Below, one piece after another: positions 12,438 through 23,153 of a stretch of 64,000 nt of DNA. The stretch is from positions 610,241,486 to 610,305,485 of the forward strand of contig CM053029.1 of NCBI GenBank assembly GCA_028564925.1, given 5' to 3'. The position numbers and the translations under genes were made by a program. Origin of the DNA: Lithobates sylvaticus. Taxonomy: Eukaryota; Chordata; Amphibia; Anura; Ranidae. The notes below the pieces were generated by a model. The model was not told the origin of the DNA, did not search any database, and saw only the letters and a program-made list of their open reading frames with translations. Every line of letters starts with the position of its first letter. The first letter of the stretch is position 1.

Positions 12438-12455
12438 TGGGGGCTCGTCCGGGAT
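12438..12455 (+). other. Primer-binding site, tRNA-Pro type
   Basis: TGGGGGCTCGTCCGGGAT follows the LTR end after two bases. It is the canonical 18-base complement of the vertebrate tRNA-Pro 3' end used by gammaretrovirus-like elements. It fixes both the LTR boundary and the plus-strand orientation. Confidence 0.9.
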
Positions 12456-12957
12456 CCTGTCACTCAACAGACAACCCCGCCCCCTACTTGCTACTATGGA
12501 TCCTGCCAAAGCAGTTGAGTGGTGCGAAGCAGAAGGGATATGCTCCGAGGCAAGTCTAGCCATTGAACGTCCAGGGAGTGACTGGGGAGAGAAGGAAATT
12601 AAAGAGGTGGTGCAGACATAAAAGCTCATGTGGTCGCAGTGAGGCCGGGCCATGGAATTGACTGCACCTACGTGTTGATAGAGTGGAGACAGGATATCCC
12701 TGAAAGCTTCCATGGTGCCAGTATAAAATTATCTGAAAACATTGAATTTCTACTGACACATCCCAGCCAGAAGGTATGGGACTTCCCAATTCAGAAGCAG
12801 CTGGAACCTTTAAGCAAAAAAATAGAGGTTCCTGCTCAGCTGAAGGCAGAACAACAGTTAGCTGACCTGAGGCGACAGTATCAGGAAATGCAGGAGAAGT
12901 TTCAGGAGACCTCCAGACTAATGGCTGAATGCATTAGTGGAATATGTGCCTAGCAAA

Positions 12958-13673
12958 AAATACGGATTTTAACTTGTAAACACCAAATGTCAGAAATAGG
13001 CATGAAAGGGTTAAACTCTCTTTTTCGACATCGACGGCGACAGAAGCCCGGGCCACCGATAGTAAAAGAGCTATAAGAAGATAACGGAGGCCCGGCAAGA
13101 AGAACAGAAGAGCGGGACAAGACCCCCGAAGTCGGAACAAGACCCCCAGATGGCTGCGGCGAATGAGAAAGCCGGGCTCCTCCGCTAGTAAAAGAGCTAG
13201 CAGAAGATAGAGGAGAAGTCCGGCGTGAAGACCCCCCAAGACGGAAGAAGACCCCCGGAGCTGTGTAATAAAGTATTTTAAAAACTTGTGTTGTGTTTTT
13301 TATTTACACTTTTTTCCCTTAGATGAATGGGTAGGGGTACATCGTACCCCATACTCATTCACATAGGGTAAGGGGCCGGTATCTGGGGGCCCCCTTATTA
13401 AAGGGGGCTCCCGGATTCCGATAAGCCCCCCCCGCCCGCAGACCCCGACAACCAACGGCCAGGGTTGTCGGGAAGAGGCCCTTGTCCTCATCAACATGGT
13501 GACAAGGTGCTTTGGGGTGGGGGGCACGTCGCCTGGTACGGCTCAGGAGGGGGGGGGGTGCTCACTCGTCCCCCCCCCCTTTCCTGACCGGCTGGGCTGC
13601 GTGCTCGGATAAGGGTCTAATATGGATTGGGGGGAACCCCCACGCCGTTTTTTTTTGGCGTAGGGATTCCCCT
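12958..13673. repeat. Unclassified interspersed repeat(s), GC-rich
   Basis: No coding domain is seen. Two similar segments, TAGTAAAAGAGCTATAAGAAG (13060s) and TAGTAAAAGAGCTAGCAGAAG (13190s), suggest an internal duplication. The 13370-13620 part is rich in G and C homopolymers and ends with a complementary pair around a T tract (ACGCCGTTT...GGCGT, 13642-13662). I recognise the style as a dispersed frog repeat but cannot name the family. Confidence 0.5.
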
Positions 13674-14655
13674 TTAACCGCTTCCCGACCACCTAACGCA
13701 GATATACTGCGGCAAAATGGCACGGGCAGGCAAAATCACGTACCTGTACGTGATCCTTTAAATGCCTGCCAGCGGTGCGCTCGCGACCCGGTCGGGAGCT
13801 CCGTGACCCCGGCCGCGGGACCAGCAGACCCGATTGCCGCTGGTGTCCCGCGATCGGGTCACGGAGCTGAAGAACTGGGAGAGGTCTGTGTAAACAAACC
13901 TCTCCCCGCGCTTCCTACTCTACCTGTCATTGATTGGCTGTTCCCGGTCATCGGGAAAGCCGATCAATGACGTCAGACGTCAGCCCCGCCCCCTAATGTA
14001 AAAAAAACACACACGTCACAGCCCATAACCCCTCCCCTCCCCCTAGTGGTTAACTCTTTCACTACAACTGTCATTTATACAGGAATCAATGCATTTAAAT
14101 AGCATTGATTGCTGTATAAATGACAATGGTCCCAAAAATGTGTCAAAAATGTCCGATGTGTCCGCCATAATGTCGCAGTCACAATAAAAATCGCTGATCG
14201 CCGCCATTACTAGTAAAAAAAAAATATTAATAAAAATGCTATAAAACTATCCCCTATTTTGTAAACGCATAACTTTTGCGCAAACCAATAAATAATCGCT
14301 AATTGCGATTATTTTACCAAAAATATGTAGAAGAATACGTATCGGCCTAAACTGAGGAAAAAAAAAAAATTTTTATATATTTTTGGGGGATATTTATTAT
14401 AGCAAAAAGCAAAAAATATTGCATTGTTTTCAAAATTGTCGCTCTATTTTTGTTTATAGCGCAAAAAATAAAAACCGCAGGGGCGATCAAATACCACCAA
14501 AAGAAAGCTCTATTTGTGGGAAAAAAAGGACGCCAATTTTGTTTTGGAGCCACGTCGCACGACCGCGCAATTGTCAGTTAAATCGACGCAGTGCCGAATC
14601 GCAAAAAGGGGCCTGGTCCTTTGGCTGCCAATTGGTCCGGGGCTGAAGTGGTTAA
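13674..14655 (+). mobile_element. TTAA-bounded non-autonomous element, copy 1 (piggyBac-like?)
   Basis: Both ends carry TTAA (13674-13677 and 14652-14655) next to related inverted ends: CCGCTTCCCGACC on the left, and CCACTTCAGCCCC read inward from the right. Duplication of TTAA is the hallmark of piggyBac and some Kolobok elements. No transposase is present. A near-perfect hairpin lies at about 14069-14124 (TGTCATTTATACAG ... CTGTATAAATGACA). Two partial relatives lie at 15130-15880 and 45213-46250, so the family is repetitive. Confidence 0.7.
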
Positions 14656-14933
14656 ATCCATACCAGGTGACGGGGCTAGCGAGGTGTCAATGGAGGCGGC
14701 GGCATTGACTTCCTTCTCTAGTCCCGTCTACCTGGAGTCACGTTCTAAATGAACGGACTTTACTCTGTGGGGCAAGTCCGTTCATTTCAAAAGTCCCACA
14801 GACTTCCGCCAAAACTCCGGCGGATTGTCCACCGGAAAAGTCTGGGCGTGTGTGGGAAAGTCCGGCGGACCTCCGCTGGAAAGTCCGCCGGATAGTCTGG
14901 CCGAAAAGCCCGATCGTGTGTACATGGCATAAC
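14656..14933. mobile_element. Partial miniature element of the ACACACGGTCGG family
   Basis: Repeated GTCCGCCGGA / TCCGGCGGAC words end in CCCGATCGTGTGTACATGGCA followed by TAA at about 14931. This matches the right end of the PIF/Harbinger-like family. The left end is not recognisable. Confidence 0.5.
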
Positions 14934-15075
14934 AGGTCTATAGTTACTTAGTAAAGACTTTTATCCCTTTTTAAATGTGGGCACCACATTGGCCCTGCAC
15001 CAATCCAATGGTACCATTCCTGTCATTAAGGAGTCCCCAAATATTAGAAACAATGGCCTTGAAAAGACAATAATT
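14934..15075 (-). mobile_element. CR1 LINE fragment
   Basis: The minus strand reads MVPLDWCRANVVPTFKKG, a conserved CR1 reverse transcriptase segment. It is the same segment seen in the longer CR1 copy near 19560-19617. The fragment is severely truncated. Confidence 0.65.
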
Positions 15076-15129
15076 TTCTTCAGCATGAAAATAAAACAAC
15101 AAAATAAGTAAATAAGTGCATCAGTTATC

Positions 15130-15880
15130 TTAACCGCTTGCCGACCAGCCGCCGTCATTATACTGCAGCAGGTTGGCGCGATCCCGCGAACCGTCTTAGC
15201 TGTACGTCGGTTCCATTTATAGTAGGCGTGCGTGTATGTGATTGTGACCGGCGGTCGCGATGACCGCCGGCCACGAGCGATCGCAGGCACGAGAGGCAGA
15301 ACAGGGACATGTGTGTGTAAACACACAAAATCCCAGTTCTGTGAGGAGAGAGAGATCGTGAGTTCCTAGGAGCTGGAAACCACTGGGAATCTCTCATCTC
15401 CTATAGTCAGTCCCATCCCCCACAGTTAGAACACACACATAGGGAACACAGTTAACCCCTTGATCACCCCCTAGTGTCGCCACCCCTTCCCTGCCAGTGA
15501 CATTTACACAGTAATCAGTGCATTTTTATAGCACTGATCGCTGTATAATTGTCAATCGACCCAAAAATATGTCAAACGTGTCCGATGTGTCTGCCATAAT
15601 GTCGCAGTCTCGATAAAAATGGCAGATCACCACCATTACTAGTAAAAAAAAAAAATAATAATAAAAATGACATAAATCTATCCTCTATTTTGTATAGACG
15701 CTATAACTTTTGCGTAAACCAATCAATATACGCTTTTTCGATTTTTATTACCAAAAATATGTAGAGGAATACACTAAACTATCGGCCTAAACTAAACAAA
15801 ATTGGGGCTAATTATTACAGCAAAAAGTACAAAATATTTGTATTGCTTTATTGTATCAATTTGCTCGTTTATCTGACCCC
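15130..15880 (+). mobile_element. TTAA element, copy 2 (right end lost)
   Basis: It begins TTAACCGCTTGCCGACC and shares the internal landmarks of copy 1: the CATTTACACAG...CACTGATCGCTGTATAA hairpin, TGTCGCAGTC and CCAAAAATATGTAGA. The match fades near 15880, before the expected right end. Confidence 0.6.
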
Positions 15881-16116
15881 AGGGGACCGTGTTTTTGAAT
15901 AGAATGCTTTTAATAACATAATTATATAATGGAACACTCATTCAACATTACTTTTTTTTTTTTTTTTTTTTACGATTTTATATGATCTTGGAGTATTTAT
16001 AACATAGTGCTCATACTTGTTCTCAACTCATCCATTACCTTACTTATTATTAATGATGTATTATTTTCATGCTTAAGTGCAAGGAAATTATTTTGTAATC
16101 TTTGTTTTTTCTTGTC
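15881..16116. other. AT-rich spacer, nothing recognised
   Basis: Contains a poly-T run at about 15951-15971. No frame, hairpin or known repeat end is visible. Confidence 0.5.
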
Positions 16117-16553
16117 TAAGGCTGGCTTCACACTGGGGCGGTGCGGGGCGGCGACGGTAAAGCAGCGATATATTTAGCGCTGCTTTACCTTCGTTTTACC
16201 CGCGGTATGCGGCCGCTAGCGGGGTGGTTTTAACCCCCGCTAGCGGCCGCAAAAGGGTTAAAAACCTCCGCAAACCGCCGCTGCAGCGGCGGTTTGCGGG
16301 CGGTATCCCCGCGGTTTCCCATTGATTTCAATGGGAAGGAGCGGTATAGGAGCGGTAAATACACCGCTCCTACACCGCTCCAAAGATGCAGCTAGCAGGA
16401 CTTTTTTTACCGTCCTGCTAGCGCACCGCTCCAGTGTGAAAGCCCGCCGGCTTTCACACTGGAGTGAATGGGGCCGGTTTTTTCAGGCGGTGTACAGGCG
16501 CTATTTTTAGCGCTGTACCGCCTGAAAACCGCCCCAGTGTGAAAGGGGCCTTA
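16117..16553. mobile_element. Palindromic miniature element, TA-flanked, CACTGGGGCGG ends
   Basis: The left end reads AGGCTGGCTTCACACTGGGG. The right end, read inward, is AAGGCCCCTTTCACACTGGG. TA flanks both sides. The interior is a series of nested GC-rich palindromes (CCGCTAGCGG, CCGCCGCTGCAGCGGCGG, AGCGCTGCTTTACC). No coding capacity. A diverged relative begins at about 24267. Confidence 0.7.
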
Positions 16554-16737
16554 AGGTCACCAAAAAAGTACAAAGCCCCGCATTTTAATCTTGTAGAATA
16601 GATTTGAAGGAGTGTACTGTTTTTTTTTTATTTATTTTTTTTATCATGTGTCTTTTTATTATGATATATACACTATATTGTCAAAAATATTGGGACGTCA
16701 TTACACACACATGAACTTTAATGGCATCCCAGTCTTA

Positions 16738-18233
16738 AGGCTCACACGATCAGACTTTTTGACAACAAACATGCAAATTAGCTGTTTTGGACCAACATCC
16801 GACCGTGTGTACGCTCCATCGGACAAACTTTTTCAGTTTTCATCGGACTTTTGTTGGTTGTGCCAACGGACAAACTTTCTGCCAACAAAAGTCAGATGGA
16901 GCAAAGTCCGATCGTGTGTACACAAAACCATCGGACTTTGTACAAAAGTACAAACACGCATGCTCAGAACCAATGCAAAAGATCAGACAACAATACAGAA
17001 GTTACAAATTAAACAAAAAAAGAATTGCGCTAGGTGAAAAACCAGTGAAAATAAATAATGAAAAAATGTGTATATCGTGAAGATAATCTTGCAGCTGAAC
17101 ACCAAATAACCCTGGTATAGGGCACAAAATAATACAAAAAAAGGAAAATAGTGCAGCGCTAGATATTAAGCAATATAAAATATGACTAGTATACAATAAT
17201 AAACAAAATAGTGAAAATTATTAAATGAGACAATCAAGAGTCCATCAAAGACAAGTTCATATATAAGAAAAATAAAGATGATCAATCAAAGTGCGTTTCC
17301 TGAAGGTGCTTGAAACTTATCCGTGCAACTTATCCGTGCAGCATACCACCATCACCACATGTGTGTAAAGAGGGGAGGCTTACCAAAAAAACAGTGACCG
17401 CCCTTATTCAGGGGAGTCAGACTAGGCTTGGAAGAACAGCCTTGGTGCTGTTTTAACGATCATCAGCGTCCCAAAAGGTGTCTCCAAGCAGCTGGATCCT
17501 CTCCTGTGGGGCAGCTCTTTCCTCCGTCCCTCGTTAGCAATAAACGTGAAATGGCATCCAAATGAAAAGACAAAAAAGCCTTCGATAGTGTAGAAGTTCG
17601 GGGAAATTTATTGATTAAAAATCCACAAATACAGAGTGGAAAAACCTTGCAAGGTAAAAATTTAGAAAGCTCTTTTTTGTCTTTTCATTTGGATGCCATT
17701 TCACGTTTATTGCTAACGAGGGACGGAGGAAAGAGCTGCACCATAGGAGAGGATCCAGCTGCTTGGAGACACCATTTGGGACGCTGATGATCGTTAAAAC
17801 AGCACCAAGGCTGTTCTTCCAAGCCTAGTCTGACTCCCTTGAATAAGGGCGGTCACTGGCTTTTTGGTAAGCCTCCCCTCTTTACACACATGTGGTGATG
17901 GTGGTATGCTGCACGGATAAGTTGCACGGATAAGTTTCAAGCACCTTCAGGAAGCGCACTTTGATTGATCATCTTTATTGGATCGATTTTTCTTATATAT
18001 GAACTTGTCTTTGATGGACTCTTGATTGTCTCATTTAATAATTTTCACTATTTTGTTTATTATTGTATACTAGTCATATTTTATATTGCTTAATATCTAG
18101 CGCTGCACTATTTTCCTTTTTTTGTAACAATACAGAAGTTGACCGAAGGTGACGCTGGAGTATTTGGGCCAACGCCCTTTGTACAAAAATCCACGGGAAA
18201 GTTTGTATAAAGTCCGATCGTGTGTACGAGGCT
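16738..18233. mobile_element. PIF/Harbinger-like miniature element inside Tc1, split by a fold-back
   Basis: It is flanked by TTA on both sides (16735-16737, 18234-18236). Ends are AGGCTCACACGATCAGA and, read inward, AGCCTCGTACACACGATCGG. The interior repeats GTCCGATCGTGTGTAC-like words. TTA/TAA duplication fits PIF/Harbinger. A 1.1-kb fold-back interrupts it at 17004. The same Tc1 target site carries a different miniature copy at 39741. Confidence 0.75.
17004..18125. mobile_element. 1.1-kb fold-back insertion with 15-bp target duplication
   Basis: Two arms of about 445 bp, at 17134-17578 and 17672-18125, are near-perfect reverse complements around a loop of about 93 bp. About 130 bp at the left lie outside the hairpin. 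AACAATACAGAAGTT occurs directly on both sides (16989-17003 and 18126-18140), a 15-bp target duplication. That length fits LINE-type target-primed insertion better than any common DNA transposon. No protein is encoded. Confidence 0.85.
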
Positions 18234-18932
18234 TTAGTCCATAGGGTTCAATATTGAGTTGGTCCACTCTTTGCAGCTATAACAGCTTCAACTCTTCTGG
18301 GAAGGCCGTCCACAAGGTTTAGGAGTGTGTCTATGGGAATGTTTGACCATTCTTCCAGAAGCCTGGTTCAAAGTCTCCGCTCTAATTCATCCCAAAGGTG
18401 TTTTATTGGGTTGAGGTCAGGACAGTCAAGTTTTTTTTTATTTTAGCTTCGGGCCTATCTTTCTGTCAATCCATCCACTGGCCTCCGTAGAGTGTCCTCC
18501 ACCCTCTCCAGAATACCAAATAGCTCATGCGATTGTCCTTTCTGGTGTAGGCCACAGGTGTATTGCAGCAAAGGACCAGGCCCTATTGACCCCATCTCAG
18601 GTTAGCGTCTGAAACTGAGGATTCCTCACTCATGGAAGGAAATATGGGTTTCCAAGACTTAGAAACAGGTGGAAAGATGGCTGTGAGATGTCTTTGTTTG
18701 GTAAGAATTTTCTACAGCTAGACTATGTAGTTCTTATGGGGGGGGGGGGGGGCGGTTATCAAAGAAGGGGTATTCTTCAGGCATCAGGGCAAATATTTTG
18801 TATAGACTTGTACAATGTGAGGGGTAAATTAAATCAAGAATTAACAGAGGAAAGACATAGAAAAATGTTAAACTACTTACAACAAGCAAAGTTTCCTAAA
18901 CTTTCTAAAGAAAGCCTTCAAAAGTTACATAC

Positions 18933-20040
18933 CTTAGTTACATAGTTGGTGAGGTCGAAAAAAGACACGAGTCCATCATGCCCAACCTATGTGTGTGATT
19001 ATATGTCAGTATTACATTGTATATCCCGTATGTTGCGGTTGTTCAGGTGCTTATCTAATAGTTTCTTGAAACTATCGATGCCCCCCGCTGAGACCACCGC
19101 CTGTGTCATTTATAAACAAATTAAATAGGATTGGTCCCAGCACAGAACCCTGGGGGACCCCACTTTCCACCCCTGACAATTCCAAGTACTCCCCATTTAT
19201 CACCACCCTCTGAACTCGCCCTTGTAGCCAGTTTTCAATCCATGTACTCACCCTATGGTCCATGCCAACGGACCATATTTTGTACAGTAAACACTTATGG
19301 GGAACTGTGTCAAATGCTTTTGCAAAATCCAGATACACCACGTCTACGGGCCTTCCTTTATCTAGATGGCAACTCACCTCCTCATAGAAGGTTAGTAGAT
19401 TGGTTTGGCAAGAATGATTCTTCATGAATCCATGCTTATTACTTCTAATGATGCCGTTCTCATTACTAAAATCTTGTATACAGTCCCTTATCATCCCCTC
19501 CAAGAGTTTACATACTATTGATGTTAGGCTATCTGGTCTGTAATTCCCAGGGATGTATTTTGGGCCCTTTTTAAATATTGGTGCTACATTGGCTTTTCTC
19601 CAATCAGCTGGTACCATTCCAGTCAGTAAAAATTAGGAACACTGGTCTGGCAATTACTTAACTGAGTTCCCTAAGTACCCTCGGATGCAAGCCATCTGGT
19701 CCCGGTGATTTACTAATGTTAATTTTCCCAAGTCAAAATTTAATTCTGTCTTCTATTAACCATGGAGGTGCTTCCTGTGACATACCATGAGGATAAACAC
19801 TGCAGTTTTGGTTACTGAAGCCCCCCGATTCCCTCGTGAAGACTGAGGAGAAGAAAAAATTCAATACCTTTACCATCTCCCCATCCTTTGTAACCAGATG
19901 TCCTTCCTCATTCTTTATGGGGCCAATATGGTCTGTCCTCCCTTTTTTTACTGTTTACATACTTAAAGAATTTCAATTTTTTTTTGCTCTCCTCCGCTGT
20001 TTCTTGCATGTTCTATCTTAGCCGTCCTTATTGCACCCTT
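18933..20040 (-). mobile_element. CR1 LINE, 3' part including reverse transcriptase
   Basis: The minus-strand frame 19617-19072 reads WRKANVAPIFKKG, NYRPDSLTSI, YLDFAKAFDT and GVPQGSVLGPILFNLFIN. These are RT motifs of the CR1 clade. More diverged coding sequence extends up to about 20030. The 3' side (18933-19070) carries GTTACATAGTTGGTGAGG, a typical tail of these elements. The copy is 5'-truncated and frameshifted. It splits the Tx1/L1 ORF2, so it is younger than that element. Confidence 0.85.
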
Positions 20041-21413
20041 ACATTTACGGAGTTAGAATCTGAATTCACGGTTGAGGAGTTCTATGCAGCTTTAAAGTCA
20101 ACACCGACGGGTAAAGCACCAGGCCTAGATGGGTACATCATTTTTTATTATAAGAAATTTAAGGAGATTCTTGTTCCACATTTGACTCCTTATGCTAATT
20201 CCATAGCGGGATCAAGGGCTTTCGACCAGAGTCACTTTCTGCATATATAGCTGTAATCCCCAAACCGGGTAAAGGTTCATCAAGTTGTGGAAACTATCGC
20301 CCAATATCACTACTGAACGTAGACATAAATTTATATGCAAAAGTGTTGGCTACTAGATGACTCCCTCCGATCTCGCAGTGGATAGGGTTAGACCAGACAG
20401 GTTTTGTCCCGGGTCATGAAGCCAGGGTCAATTCCTTACGATCTTTGTCTATAATTTCCTATGTCAGGAATGGTTTCCAGCCCACCCTGTTACTTTCAAC
20501 TGATGCCGAAAAGGCATTTGACAGGGTGGACTGGGGATATTTGATGCTGACATTGAAATCTTTGGGAATAGGCCCAAGAATGTTTCATCGGATTGCATCT
20601 TTACATGTACAACCAACGGCACGAATAAGGGTTAATGGCATACTAAGTGATGCATTCACTCACGTGTACCCCCCCCCCCTTGGCATATTTTTAATGCTTT
20701 GTTGCCTCACAACCTGGAATTAACATGGATTGTTTGAGGATTTACATCATTTAATTTTCAGAACAGGCCCACAACTTTGAAGATTTTTTTTTTTTTTTGT
20801 TATTGTGAAGCAAACAGCAAATAGGACAAAATAACAGGAAAAGTCAATGTGCATAGCTATTCACCCCCTAAAGTCAATACTTTGTAGAGCCACCTATCAC
20901 AGCTCCAAGTCGCTTTGGATAAGTCTCTATGAGTCTTGCCACATGTTACCATTGGGGATTTTTGCCCATTCCTCTTTGCAAAACTGCTCCAGCTCCTTCA
21001 AGTTGGATGGTTTGCGCTTGTGAACGGCGATCTTTAAGTCTAACCACAGATTTTCTATTGGATTGAGGTCTGGGCTTTGACTAGGCCATTCCAACACATT
21101 TACATGTTTCCCCTTAAACCACTCAAGTGTTGCTTTAGCAGTGTGTTTGGGGTCATTGTCCTGCTGGAAGGTGAACCTCCGTCCTAGCCTCAAATCACAC
21201 ACAGAGTGCTACAAGAATATCCCTGTATTTAGCACCATCCATCTTTCCCTCAACTCTGACCAGTTTCCCAGTCCCGACTGCTGAAAAACATCCTTACAGC
21301 ATGATGCTGCCACCACCATGTTTCACGGTGGGGATGGTGTTCTTTAGGCTATGTGATGTGTTGGGTTTCTGCCAGACATAGCGTTTTCTTTGATGGCCAA
21401 AAATTTAAATTTT

Positions 21414-21772
21414 AGTCTCATCAGACCAGAGCACCTTCCTCCATACATCAGAGCAGAGCACCTTCCTCCATCCATCAGAGCAGAGCACCTTCCTCCGTAC
21501 ATCAGAGCAGAGCACCTTCCTCCATCCATCAGAGCAGAGCACCTTCCTCCATCCATCAGAGCAGAGCACCTTCCTCCATCCATCAGAGCAGAGCACCTTC
21601 CTCTATACATCAGAGCAGAGCACCTTCCTCCATCCATCAGAGCAGAGCACCTTCCTCCATACATCAGAGCAGAGCACCTTCCTCCATCCATCAGAGCAGA
21701 GCACCTTCCTCCATACATCAGAGCAGAGCACCTTCCTCCATCCATCAGAGCAGAGCACCTTCCTCCATACAT
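21414..21772 (-). repeat. 13-copy, 27-bp in-frame repeat inside the Tc1 transposase
   Basis: Thirteen copies of a 27-bp unit (GCACCTTCCTCCATCC plus ATCAGAGCAGA on the plus strand). On the coding strand each unit encodes nine residues, WRKVLCSDG or WRKVLCSDV. The last copy reads WRKVLWSDE, the normal Tc1 segment carrying the first catalytic aspartate. Units alternate ATCC and ATAC variants, so part of the array may have grown as 54-bp dimers. Confidence 0.95.
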
Positions 21773-22334
21773 TTTGGGAGTCTCCCACATGCCTTTTCGC
21801 AAACTCAAAACGTGCCATCTTGTTTTTTTCTGAAAGTAATGTCTTTCTTCTGGCCACTCTGCCATAAAGCCCAACTCTATGGTGCGTACGGCTTATTGTG
21901 GTCCTATGTACAGATACTCCAGTCTCTGCTGTGGAACTCTGCAGCCCCTCCAGGGTTACCTTAGGTCTCTGTGCCGCCTCTGATTAATGCCCTCCTTGCC
22001 CGCTCTGTGAGTTTTGGTGTGCGGCCATCTCTTGGCAGCTTTGCTGTTGTGCCATGTTCTTTCCATTTGGTTATGATAGATTTGATGGTGCTCCTAGGGA
22101 TCAACAAAGATTTGGATATTTTTTTATAACCTAACCCTGACTTGTACTTCTCAACAACATTGTCCCTTACTTGTTTGGAGAGATCCTTGGTCTTCATGGC
22201 GGTGTTTGGTTAGTGGTGCCTCTTGCTTAGGTGTTGCCGCCTCTGGGGCCTTTCACAAAGGTGTGTCTATGTAATGACCGATCATGTGACACTTAGATTG
22301 CACACAGGTGGACATCATTTCACTAATCATGTGA

Positions 22335-22675
22335 CTTCTGAAAAAAAAAAAAAAAGTCAGCAGCTACAAATACTGCAGCTGCTGACGTTTAATAATCGGA
22401 CACTTACCTGTTCCAGGGTCCAGCAATGCGGGGGGTCAAAGCTCCGCTAGCCCCCCGATCCGCGCGCCGTGATTGGCCGCACAGTCATCTGGGACACGTG
22501 ACAGGTCCCAGATGACTGGGGAGCCCTTCCTGCGCCGAGGGGAAGTGATGTCACCAGCCGAGGCAACGCAGGAAGCAGACTAAGAGGGACCCCCTAGCAA
22601 CAGGCATTTAGAGGTATGTAAAAAAAAAAAATGTTTCCAATTATTTATTTTTTAGGGGGAAACACCACTTTAATA
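22335..22675. repeat. Unclassified repeat within the Tc1-like element
   Basis: It starts after a 15-A run with AGTCAGCAGCTACAAATAC, which is partly self-complementary with the following TGCAGCTGCTGAC. It ends in an A-run and GGGGGAAACACCACTTTAA. GC-rich centre, no coding domain. Confidence 0.45.
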
Positions 22676-23153
22676 ACAAAGGGGGTGAATACATGCGCAC
22701 ATGCCAATTATCATTTTTTTTTCTGAAAAGTTGTTTTATGTATATATTTTTCTTATTTTACTTCACCAACTTAGACTATTGTGTTCTGATCCATCACATA
22801 TAATTCAAATTAAAAAAAAACATTGAACTAAAGGCTGTAATGTAACAAAATAGGTAAAAAGCCAAGGGGGGTGAATACTTTTGCAAGGCAACTGTAGATT
22901 GCCAAATATATTGGGGAATTTTAAAATATATCCAATTTTAAAATGAATATGACTAAATCTGAAATACTAAATATATCAATACCTACGCACAAAGCTGAAA
23001 TTTTAAAAACCTCATTCCCTTTTACTTGCTTTGGCAGCCGCCTTAAAGTATTTAGGTATCCAACTTACACCTAATCTTACCAATTTATTCCAATATAATT
23101 ATCTTGATCTACTTAAAAATATTTAACTAGATTTACATAAATGGACTTCCCTT

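Larger units (their letters stand above)
5322..12957 (+). mobile_element. Fossil LTR element: 5' LTR, primer site and start of Gag, split by a Gypsy insertion
   Basis: The LTR starts TGTAGCGGTG at 5322 and ends GTGCTACA at 12435; the TGTAGC/GCTACA ends mirror each other. Without the nested Gypsy element it is about 1.3 kb. A TATA-like box lies at 5583-5590. Two bases after the LTR is a primer-binding site (12438-12455) that would pair with the 3' end of tRNA-Pro, as in many vertebrate retroviruses. A short coding remnant follows (about 12496-12953), with an MDPAKAVEWCEAEGI opening and a Gln-rich coiled stretch; it resembles the N-terminal part of PNMA-type Gag proteins, tentatively. Nothing more of the element is present. 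It is clearly broken, with several breaks in the short remnant, and must predate the Gypsy insertion. Confidence 0.75.
16669..18432 (-). mobile_element. Tc1-like transposon remnant with two nested insertions
   Basis: The left end TACACTATATTGTCAAAAAT is the end of a Tc1-like family also seen at 39668. After the nested element the sequence resumes at 18237, with the transposase 3' portion on the minus strand (the ...SNIPIDTP...DGLP type segment near 18250-18350). It breaks off near 18432 at a T tract. Only a few hundred bp of this element are left. Confidence 0.75.
20662..22895 (-). mobile_element. Tc1-like transposon with an expanded repeat in its transposase
   Basis: Inverted ends contain CCCCCTTGGC...TTTTA at about 20668 and, at the right, CCAAGGGGGGTGAATAC...TTGCAAGGCAACTGTA (22870-22897). 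Transposase pieces on the minus strand are: the paired-like DNA-binding domain (22197-21961, RDNVVEKYKSGLGYKKISKS); a middle part with the repeated WRKVL segment (21874-21344); and the C-terminal catalytic part (21202-20927, DNDPKHTA and [11 protein letters not shown]). Frameshifts separate the pieces. An unclassified 350-bp repeat sits near the right end (22335-22675). Confidence 0.85.

Noticed and set aside
12994-13239. Leu-rich minus-strand frame in the 13-kb repeat
   Set aside because: No conserved motif, and it overlaps a GC-rich dispersed repeat.
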